Assembly (NCBI GenBank): GCA_905479515.1
Contig: CAJQMX010000199.1
Coordinates: 1 to 16,310 of the forward strand
DNA: 16,310 nt
Direction: 5' to 3'
Source: an uncultured Parasphingopyxis sp.
Lineage (GTDB): Bacteria; Pseudomonadota; Alphaproteobacteria; Sphingomonadales; Sphingomonadaceae
Within the stretch, counting starts at the first letter, position 1. Each line of letters starts with the position of its first letter. Positions 1 through 5,359 of this stretch are shown here, in pieces. The notes below the pieces were generated by a model. That model did no database searches. It was given only the letters and a program-made list of their open reading frames with translations, and was not told where the DNA came from. The position numbers and the translations under genes are program-made.

Positions 1-129
1 CAAGGCGTTTTGAAAATCCTTATATCGTGTTGCGCCCATAAAAAGCTCACGCATGAGCAGGAGAACCCAGCGGTCTCCGATCATGTCAGCCGCCTTTACG
101 GCAGGGCATAGACTGCCGGGATCACTCAT
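1..129 (-). CDS. HxlR-family winged-helix transcriptional regulator (5' fragment)
   Basis: The reverse strand encodes the first 43 residues of a protein that runs off the left edge of the window. It begins MSDPGSLCPAVKAADMIGDR and continues WVLLLMRELFMGATRYKDF. This is the N-terminal signature of HxlR/DUF24 regulators: a conserved Cys (C8) just before the first helix, then an IGDRW-x-LLxxRELF-x-G-x-xRxxDF pattern. In characterised members such as YodB and HypR the equivalent Cys senses quinones, aldehydes or oxidants; that role here is inference. The start at 129 is preceded by a GGGGGAAG ribosome site. An in-frame ATG at 150 is possible but lacks one. The gene is divergent from a tautomerase gene, and three operator-like palindromes lie between them, so it probably regulates that gene and itself. 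The remaining two-thirds or so of the protein is outside the window. Confidence 0.85.
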   Translation of the reverse strand, partial: MSDPGSLCPAVKAADMIGDRWVLLLMRELFMGATRYKDFQNAL

Positions 130-152
130 CGAACTTCCCCCAAAATTCATCG

Positions 153-165
153 TTGATACGATCAA
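153..165. promoter_or_regulatory. Short palindrome just upstream of the HxlR gene
   Basis: TTGAT-ACG-ATCAA is a perfect 5-bp inverted repeat with a 3-bp centre, 23 bp upstream of the preferred hxlR-type start. It differs in sequence from the three operators at 207-267. It could be another protein-binding site or chance. Confidence 0.25.
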
Positions 166-206
166 GTTACCCGGAAACCCGGTAATTTTCCAGCCTTCTG
201 GGCGTT

Positions 207-223
207 ACTACGTTTTGCGTAGT
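207..223. promoter_or_regulatory. Operator-like palindrome 1 (HxlR/tautomerase intergenic region)
   Basis: ACTACG-TTTTG-CGTAGT is a perfect 6-bp inverted repeat around a 5-bp centre. It is the best-conserved of three related sites and probably the primary binding site of the divergent HxlR-family protein. Members of that family bind palindromes with TAGTA/TACTA-like arms as dimers (family knowledge). Assignment to this regulator is inference from position. Confidence 0.6.
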
Positions 224-228
224 GTCCT

Positions 229-245
229 CCTACATTCTGCGTAGC
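229..245. promoter_or_regulatory. Operator-like palindrome 2
   Basis: CCTACA-TTCTG-CGTAGC is an imperfect copy of the palindrome at 207-223. The CTAC and GTAG cores are kept, as is the TG end of the centre. Its centre (237) lies 22 bp from that of site 1, about two helical turns, so bound dimers would sit on the same face of the DNA. Confidence 0.55.
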
Positions 246-250
246 GGCTT

Positions 251-267
251 ACTCCGTTTCGCGCAGT
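251..267. promoter_or_regulatory. Operator-like palindrome 3
   Basis: ACTCCG-TTTCG-CGCAGT is the third imperfect copy, with arms that differ at one position of six. Its centre (259) is again exactly 22 bp from that of site 2. The flanks also resemble site 1, with TT before and the GTRTC pattern after. It lies 74 bp upstream of the tautomerase start, near where that gene's promoter should be. Confidence 0.5.
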
Positions 268-340
268 ATCTGAAAAAGCGTCGGTTCGCGAATGTCTCTT
301 CATCGCCGGAATGGTTCCGGAGAATTGAAGGAGACATAGA

Positions 341-571
341 ATGCCACTCGTAACAATCGACGTAATCAAAGACGTGTTCACGCCCGGTCAAAAGGCCGAG
401 ATCATCGAAAACATCACCGAAACAATGGTCGCCATCGAAGGCGAAACGCTTCGCGGCGTCACCTGGGTTCGGATCAATGAAGTTGAACAGGGTGATTGGG
501 CAATTGGCGGCCACATGCTGACCGCTGCAGACGTTCACGCCATGGCTTCCGGCCAGACCGAAGCTGCTTAA
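341..571 (+). CDS. 4-oxalocrotonate tautomerase family protein
   Basis: This 76-residue protein begins [20 protein letters not shown]. After Met removal, Pro would be the N-terminal residue, which is the catalytic base of the 4-oxalocrotonate tautomerase superfamily (beta-alpha-beta fold, usually 60-80 residues). The middle segment [18 protein letters not shown] matches the conserved second strand and the W-x-x-GG hairpin of these enzymes. Members interconvert enol and keto forms of small acids or act on related substrates; the substrate here cannot be told. The start is supported by AAGGAG at 328-333, 7 nt upstream. The gene is divergent from an HxlR-family regulator across three phased palindromes, so an inducible detoxification or aromatic-catabolism role is plausible inference. 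Its stop at 571 is followed almost at once by a large inverted repeat. Confidence 0.85.
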   Translation: MPLVTIDVIKDVFTPGQKAEIIENITETMVAIEGETLRGVTWVRINEVEQGDWAIGGHMLTAADVHAMASGQTEAA

Positions 572-578
572 CCAAATT

Positions 579-652
579 CCCGGCGAACAGATCGGCGATC
601 TGATTTCCCTCAGTAACACAAGCTTTTCAGGCGTTTTCGCCTGTTCGCCGGG
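579..652 (+). promoter_or_regulatory. Large structured region between the tautomerase and adhesin genes
   Basis: CCCGGCGAACAG (579-590) and CTGTTCGCCGGG (641-652) form a perfect 12-bp stem. Two smaller hairpins lie within or against it: AGATC-GGC-GATCT (589-601) and CAGGCG-TTTT-CGCCTG (628-643). The latter shares bases with the long stem, so the two cannot form fully together. A T run (662-667) follows, then the adhesin ribosome site (AGGAGG near 670) and start (680). It could terminate tautomerase transcription, or act as a 5' leader or attenuator of the adhesin. The T run is about ten bases from the stem, so it is not a textbook terminator. Confidence 0.55.
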
Positions 653-679
653 ATCATCATATTTTTTCAGGAGGTTCTT

Positions 680-2770
680 ATGACTATTGATACAAAATTG
701 ACCAAATTGGCCCTCGCGACAAGTGTTTCTACCTTGATGCTGGCCTTAATTGTACCCACCCCGGCATATGCGGACACCGCTTGCGAAGATGGAGGCTTCA
801 CTGAATCATTGCAGTGTGGCGACAATGCCGACGCAAGCGGCGAGAATTCAACAGCCGTCGGAGACGATAGCGAAGCATCGGGATTCCATTCTTCAGCATT
901 CGGCTGGAATGCTAGCGCTCATGGTGACAATTCCGTCGCTATAGGTGCGGGTTCACATGCGCTTGGTGATCGCAGCACCGCGGTTGGTCAGTATGCAGGT
1001 GCAACCGGCGATGAAGCGACAGCTTTGGGCAACGAAGCTCGCGCCACAAGTTTTGGTGCTACCGCAATAGGTCACAACGCGGATGCCGCATTCGACAATG
1101 CAATGGCGTTCGGCAGAAATTCATTGGGTGGCGCCGAGGCAGCGATTGCCATTGGCTCCGGTGCACAAGCCACTGGCGTTGCAGCTATAGGGCTTGGCGT
1201 ATCGGCGAATGCTTCGGATGTTTTCTCCGTTGCTATTGGCGGGAGCTCTCAAGCAAGCGCACGATCTACAGCAGTGGGTGTCGCTGCCACAGCGCTTGGC
1301 GATGACAGTGCAGCCTTCGGGCGACAAGCGGATGCGGCAGGTTCTGAATCTGTTGCTATGGGGCCTCTCGCCCGTGCAACATCCTTGCGTTCCATCGCAA
1401 TCGGAAGCTCGGCAGTTGCTGACAATGTGAACGCCATTGCCATGGGCCACATTGCACAGGCAACTGGAGTAAGGGCAATCGCTTTTGGAGAAGCTGCAAA
1501 TGCCTCCGGCATTGCATCCATTGCGATAGGTAGCACCGCTGTAGCAAGCGGAGAAAACGCGGTTGCAACGGGTCATTCGGCTCATGCAAATGGAGACCAA
1601 TCGGCCGCATTTGGTGGAAATTCTAGCGCAAATGCCAATGAAACAACCGCTGTTGGTTTCAGCGCACAGGCATTGGGCGTTGGCTCGACCGCAATAGGGT
1701 TCGAGGCGGATGCAACCTTCTTGAACTCCATCGCGCTTGGCAGAGGGGCACAGGCTACCAACAATAGCGCCCTCGCTTTTGGCGCGTTCTCCGAGGCATT
1801 GGGTGCAAACTCGATTGCTTTGGGCACGGATGCACGCGCAACGACCGTTGGTTCGGTTGCCATTGGAGCCCGTGCACTTGCAACCCGCGATTACGAGTTC
1901 GTGTTCGGTTCAGGCGACAATAGCTACGTGTTCGCCGGCTTGCCGTCGGCACAATCGCTTGCCCGTCAGGGTGCGGTAACTGGCCTTGTGACCACCGATG
2001 CAGATGGAAATCTTGCATCCGATGGCGGTGCTTTGGAGATGCGCGTTGTGGCTCTGGAAGCAGGCGGCGGTGTTTCGCCGACTCAACTCGCAGCAGTCCA
2101 GGCGCAGGTGACGTCCAATGATGCCGATATTGCTGACCTCCAGTCAGACGTAGCGGGGCTGGGTACACAGGTAGGCGATCTTGCAACCCAGGTTGCCGGA
2201 AATGCAGCAGCGGTGCAGGCAAATAGTGATGCTATCGCCAATATCGGACCCGGTGCTGATCCTGCGACTGTGGCTGGCAACACAGCTGCAATTGGCGTCA
2301 ATGCGAGCAATATCTCGGCCAATACTTCGCTGATTGCTGGCAACACGGCCGCGATTGTGAGCAACACCGGCGAGATCGCTGCAAACCGGACGGACATTGG
2401 AGCGAACACCGCAGCGATCATTTCCAACACCACAGCCATCATGAATAACGGGCAAAGCATATTGGAAAATACGCAGCACCTGAACAGCCTGGATCTGCGG
2501 ATGGATAATTTCGCAGGCGCGCTGGCTAGTCATGAAAACCGTATTTCTGATCTCGCGAGTGGATTGGCGGCAGTGGCGGCTATTCCCGACCAATATCTTG
2601 ATCGGGATGAAAGCTACGCGGCATCTGGCGGCTTCAGCGTCGTCAATGGTGAGGTCGGCTTCGGAATGGGCATTGCTATCCGCGGCAATGATCGATGGAG
2701 CTTCGGCGCCAGCGGCGGGTATTCCAATGGTCAGGCCGTAGGCAAACTCCAGTTTCGCTTTGCCAATTAG
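680..2770 (+). CDS. YadA-type trimeric autotransporter adhesin (type Vc secretion)
   Basis: A 696-residue surface adhesin expected to trimerise and insert in the outer membrane. Residues 1-31 are a signal peptide ending PAYA. Two cysteines (35 and 46) lie near the mature N-terminus and are the only ones I see. Residues of about 47-400 are a YadA-like head of roughly 25 short repeats, each with an S-x-A-x-G strand (for example NSVAIG, RSTAVG). A neck follows (VFGSGDNSYVFAGL, then VTTDADGNLAS), then a coiled-coil stalk of about 455-635. The last 52 residues hold four amphipathic strands of a membrane anchor. In the stalk, residues 531-600 are ten consecutive heptads of the form I/V-x-x-N. The chain ends FRFAN rather than on the usual aromatic residue. 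AGGAGG lies about 5 nt before the ATG. Adhesion or biofilm formation is the likely role; the ligand is unknown. Confidence 0.92.
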   Translation: MTIDTKLTKLALATSVSTLMLALIVPTPAYADTACEDGGFTESLQCGDNADASGENSTAVGDDSEASGFHSSAFGWNASAHGDNSVAIGAGSHALGDRSTAVGQYAGATGDEATALGNEARATSFGATAIGHNADAAFDNAMAFGRNSLGGAEAAIAIGSGAQATGVAAIGLGVSANASDVFSVAIGGSSQASARSTAVGVAATALGDDSAAFGRQADAAGSESVAMGPLARATSLRSIAIGSSAVADNVNAIAMGHIAQATGVRAIAFGEAANASGIASIAIGSTAVASGENAVATGHSAHANGDQSAAFGGNSSANANETTAVGFSAQALGVGSTAIGFEADATFLNSIALGRGAQATNNSALAFGAFSEALGANSIALGTDARATTVGSVAIGARALATRDYEFVFGSGDNSYVFAGLPSAQSLARQGAVTGLVTTDADGNLASDGGALEMRVVALEAGGGVSPTQLAAVQAQVTSNDADIADLQSDVAGLGTQVGDLATQVAGNAAAVQANSDAIANIGPGADPATVAGNTAAIGVNASNISANTSLIAGNTAAIVSNTGEIAANRTDIGANTAAIISNTTAIMNNGQSILENTQHLNSLDLRMDNFAGALASHENRISDLASGLAAVAAIPDQYLDRDESYAASGGFSVVNGEVGFGMGIAIRGNDRWSFGASGGYSNGQAVGKLQFRFAN

Positions 2771-2792
2771 AACCTCCTGGGAGGCAAAGCGA

Positions 2793-2829
2793 GAAGCCAC
2801 CGGTGAGACTGGATTTCACCGGTGGCTTC
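2793..2829 (+). terminator. Strong hairpin after the adhesin gene
   Basis: GAAGCCACCGGTGA (2793-2806) and TCACCGGTGGCTTC (2816-2829) form a perfect 14-bp stem with a 9-nt loop, 22 bp past the adhesin stop. No T run follows (next is ACAACTCCTCCCCCC), so it could be a rho-independent-like terminator without a U tract or a 3' hairpin that protects mRNA. It lies between the adhesin and the small gene at 2872. Confidence 0.6.
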
Positions 2830-2871
2830 ACAACTCCTCCCCCCACATTCTCAAATGAAAAGGACAATATC

Positions 2872-3105
2872 ATGACCAAGTTGGACCAACAGACTTCAAC
2901 CCAAGGTGCAGACGATCAGATAGGAAACAACCAATCCATCTTGCTAAAACCCAACCACATTTTGCGCCGTATATTTGGCAAAATAGATCCCCCAGTTCCC
3001 GCCAATGACAACATCCGGAACAGGAAATCTTATGGGCAGGCCGCGCGCAATCATGCTGGCTCGCCATATCAAAGCGCGGGGACAAAAATGTGGTGGTTGC
3101 CCTGA
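2872..3105 (+). CDS. Small hypothetical protein downstream of the adhesin
   Basis: A 77-residue reading frame begins MTKLDQQTSTQGADDQIGNN and ends near SAGTKMWWLP. The ATG has a reasonable ribosome site (AAAAGGAC, about 7 nt upstream). The same frame is open further upstream, but the start at 2872 is the only one with such a site. The protein is hydrophilic and basic in its second half (RRIFGK, IRNRKSYGQAARN), with no signal peptide, lipobox or membrane segment. It contains PVPANDN; PANDN-type motifs occur in many short alphaproteobacterial proteins (general recollection). I do not recognise a family. It follows the adhesin in the same direction but a strong hairpin lies between them. It may be a real small gene or a remnant. 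Confidence 0.4.
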   Translation: MTKLDQQTSTQGADDQIGNNQSILLKPNHILRRIFGKIDPPVPANDNIRNRKSYGQAARNHAGSPYQSAGTKMWWLP

Positions 3106-3335
3106 AGTTCTCATGTGTCCGTTTTCTGCCCCAATAGCGGATGTCGAGTTTTTCAATGCACATGGAATTGCTGCCGGCCCGCTTTTGGAAGACGGAAAAT
3201 GCCAACCGAGTATACCCCTACCCCGTTGCCCCCGTCTTGTGTCAACCAGTGTAAACCTGGCGTGACCTTGCAAGCGGGACGTGCATTTTCCCCGGACAGG
3301 CTTTACCGCTGCGCAGAACAGGGAGCGCGGGGAAA
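3106..3335. other. Intergenic stretch with no convincing gene
   Basis: About 230 bp lie between the small hypothetical gene and the YeiH-family gene. Several short frames cross it on both strands, but none has a good ribosome site or recognisable protein sequence. A promoter for the downstream transporter gene is expected here; I do not see a clear -35/-10 pair. The stretch may contain decayed coding DNA. Confidence 0.4.
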
Positions 3336-4421
3336 ATGAGCGGGCGAGCGAGCACCGATTTCGAGCAGCAGGCGGGTGATCTGTACGGCGAGTTTTTGCT
3401 GATCGACGATGGCGCGCAAGCAGAAACGAAGAAGCCGAGAACATCGCTGCTCCCCGGCCTGTTGATTTGCGCAATTGCCAGTGCGGCCGCGGCATGGCTC
3501 AGCGACAATTACGGCATCCCGATCATCCTGATGGGTCTGCTCATCGGCCTTGCCCTCACCTTTGTTGCCGCCGATCCGCGTACCCATCCGGGCCTTGATT
3601 TTGCTTCCCGGATCTTCCTGCAGATCGGTATCGTCGTGCTGGGTATGCAGGTCACCTTCATGCAGATCAGCGCCCTGGGCCTTACGCCCTTTCTCGCGCT
3701 TCTGGTCGTTATGGCTTTGGCATTGGGATGCGGAATATTGGCCGGGCGCATGACACGCCAACCCCTGTCGGTCGGGCTGCTGGCCGGAGGCGCGACCGCG
3801 ATATGCGGCGCGTCTGCAGCGCTGGCGCTCTACGGCATTTTGGGCCGTGACCGGATCAGCCAGGCGCAGTTCACGCTGACCCTTGTCGGCATCACCTTCG
3901 CCAGCGCGATTGCCATGTCCTTCTATCCGATCATCGCCTTGCATCTTGGCCTCGACGACCGCGAGGCCGGTTTCCTGATCGGCGCATCGATCCATGATGT
4001 CGCCCAGGCCATTGGCAGCGGCTATGCCTATTCGGACGAGGCGGGCAGCTATGCGACCATCGTCAAGCTTGCGCGGGTTGCGATGCTCGCCCCCTTTGTG
4101 GCGCTGGTGTCCATCATTCTTGCGCAGGGCGGCGATACGACAAAGCGCACGCCCGTCTGGCGCAAGATTGCGCTGCCCTGGTTCATTGCAGCATTTCTGG
4201 TTGTGGTGGCCGTTAACTCGCTGGTTGTCGTGCCGACAGAGATCACCAGTGCAAGCTTGATGGCGTCCAAATCGCTCCTGTTGCTTGCGGTCACCGCAAC
4301 GGCCATGCGCTCCCGCCTCGATCTGCTCATGCAGATGGGATGGCGGGCCTTGATGCCGGTGGTTGGCGCAACCCTGGCATCCTTCGCAGCCGCCTTGCTG
4401 TTCGTCGTAACACTGCTCTGA
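3336..4421 (+). CDS. YeiH-family putative sulfate exporter (UPF0324/PF03601)
   Basis: A 361-residue inner-membrane protein with about 32 hydrophilic N-terminal residues, then roughly ten hydrophobic segments from LLPGLLICAIASAAAAWL (38-55) to the C-terminus. Family hallmarks are visible: GGATAICGASAALALYG (151-167), GASIHDVAQAIGSGYAY (216-232) and ATIVKLARVAMLAPF (240-254). The family is annotated as putative sulfate exporters largely by association with sulfur-compound degradation, so the substrate is not certain. Length and topology fit the family. The start at 3336 sits after AGGGAGCGCGGGGAAA, with GGGAG about 10 nt upstream. The stop lies only 8 bp from the stop of the convergent thiol oxidoreductase gene. 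No LysR-type regulator or sulfur gene is adjacent. Confidence 0.85.
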   Translation: MSGRASTDFEQQAGDLYGEFLLIDDGAQAETKKPRTSLLPGLLICAIASAAAAWLSDNYGIPIILMGLLIGLALTFVAADPRTHPGLDFASRIFLQIGIVVLGMQVTFMQISALGLTPFLALLVVMALALGCGILAGRMTRQPLSVGLLAGGATAICGASAALALYGILGRDRISQAQFTLTLVGITFASAIAMSFYPIIALHLGLDDREAGFLIGASIHDVAQAIGSGYAYSDEAGSYATIVKLARVAMLAPFVALVSIILAQGGDTTKRTPVWRKIALPWFIAAFLVVVAVNSLVVVPTEITSASLMASKSLLLLAVTATAMRSRLDLLMQMGWRALMPVVGATLASFAAALLFVVTLL

Positions 4422-4429
4422 CAGCGGGA

Positions 4430-5110
4430 CTAGACGGCCTCTGGCATCACCGCTTCTTCGCGGGCAATTTCACTCGCTATATGACGAAACGCTTTCTCGA
4501 ATATCGCTGGAGGCTGGCCGCCATTGATCACATACTCGCCGTTGACGATGATCGTCGGCACCGACTGGACACCGCGCTCGCGCTGATGGGACTGGGACTG
4601 GCGGACATGACCGGCATAGTCGTCGCCAGCCAGAATTTCACGCGCCCTTGCACCGTCCAGCCCTACTGATTCCGCGATTGTCGCAAGGGCCTCATGATCG
4701 CCCATATTCTGGCCATCGGTGAAATAGGCGGTGAACATCGCATGCTTCAGCGCGCGCTGCTTGCCCTCTTCCATCGCCCATTCGAGCAGGCGGTGTGCAT
4801 CAAAGGTGTTGTAGATGCGAAAATCTGCGCCGGTGTTCATCGTGAAGCCTGTTTCTTCGGCGCGCGCGCGGATCTCTCCGCCCCGGCTTTTCGCGTCCTC
4901 GGCTGATATCTGGTATTTGGTCGCGAAATAGGTTGCCCGGTCCATGCCTTCCGGCGGCATATCGGGATTGAGCTCAAACGGCTCGAAGCGAACATAGGCG
5001 TCTATGTCATCGCCAATATTGGCAAGCGCGGCTTCCATATTCCGCAGGCCCACGACGCACCAGGGGCAGGAAATATCGGAGATAAAATCGATCTTCAATT
5101 GGGTAGCCAT
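4430..5110 (-). CDS. DsbA-family thiol oxidoreductase (FrnE-like)
   Basis: A 226-residue protein with a thioredoxin fold and a helical insertion, as in DsbA/FrnE proteins (PF01323). The first strand, LKIDFISDISCPWC, carries the redox-active C15-P-W-C18. The cis-proline loop is SVPTIIVNGEYVINGGQP, with V184-P185. There is no signal peptide, so it should act in the cytoplasm, unlike DsbA proper. FrnE proteins take part in thiol-disulfide exchange, with a proposed role in oxidative stress; the substrate is unknown. AGGAG lies 7 nt upstream of the ATG at 5110. The gene is convergent with the YeiH-family gene (8 bp between stops) and divergent from the tRNA-Glu gene. Length matches the family (about 210-240). 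Confidence 0.88.
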   Translation of the reverse strand: MATQLKIDFISDISCPWCVVGLRNMEAALANIGDDIDAYVRFEPFELNPDMPPEGMDRATYFATKYQISAEDAKSRGGEIRARAEETGFTMNTGADFRIYNTFDAHRLLEWAMEEGKQRALKHAMFTAYFTDGQNMGDHEALATIAESVGLDGARAREILAGDDYAGHVRQSQSHQRERGVQSVPTIIVNGEYVINGGQPPAIFEKAFRHIASEIAREEAVMPEAV

Positions 5111-5197
5111 GATGCGCTCCTATAAATTGCCTGCGATGCGGATGCCGGTTTCGGGAATCACCGAAGAGACGCAGCATAGCATATTCGCAGCGATGAG

Positions 5198-5226
5198 TTG
5201 ACCTCGCTCTGCCGCACCCCTAAATC
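5198..5226 (+). promoter_or_regulatory. Candidate promoter of tRNA-Glu
   Basis: TTGACC (5198-5203) is an excellent -35 box. A 17-bp spacer places TAAATC (5221-5226) at the -10 position, a weak match. A start near 5233 would give about 30 nt of 5' leader before the tRNA at 5264. The -35 match is seen in the sequence; activity is inference. Confidence 0.4.
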
Positions 5227-5263
5227 AGCCGCCCGCAAGCGATGCGCGATCAACGCTTGTTCA

Positions 5264-5338
5264 GGCCCCTTCGTCTAGCGGTTAGGACGCGGCCCTCTCA
5301 CGGCTGAAACACGGGTTCGATTCCCGTAGGGGTCACCA
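5264..5338 (+). tRNA. tRNA-Glu (anticodon CTC)
   Basis: The complete cloverleaf can be drawn. The acceptor stem is GGCCCCT (5264-5270) with AGGGGTC (5328-5334), and the D arm is GTCTAGCGGTTAGGAC. The anticodon stem CGGCC/GGCTG encloses the loop CTCTCAC, with anticodon CTC at 5297-5299. The T loop is GGTTCGATTCC. The 3' CCA (5336-5338) is encoded after discriminator A. It reads GAG codons. It stands alone rather than in a tRNA cluster, between the divergent thiol oxidoreductase gene and the convergent gamma-glutamyltransferase-family gene. Confidence 0.97.
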
Positions 5339-5359
5339 GCGCAGCAATAGCTGTCGCGC

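Noticed and set aside
167..189. TTACC...GGTAA followed by TTTT as a terminator
   Set aside because: The stem is only 5 bp with a 9-nt loop in this register, and no plus-strand gene ends just upstream of it within the window.
53..244. Plus-strand 63-codon frame at the left edge
   Set aside because: It runs antisense to the HxlR N-terminus, which has clear family motifs and a ribosome site, and it ends inside the operator region.
820..1890. Regular short repeats resembling a repeat array such as CRISPR
   Set aside because: The repeats are degenerate at DNA level and encode YadA-head strands in one open frame. There are no identical repeat units with distinct spacers.
3005..3265. 86-codon plus-strand frame with several cysteines (GQKCGGCPEVLMCPF)
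   Set aside because: There is no ribosome site or known zinc-binding pattern, it overlaps the better-supported small gene at 2872-3105, and I find no family resemblance.
5264..5338. tRNA-Glu as an integration site for a mobile element
   Set aside because: I saw no integrase gene and no second copy of the tRNA 3' end nearby. Flanking genes are ordinary chromosomal genes.
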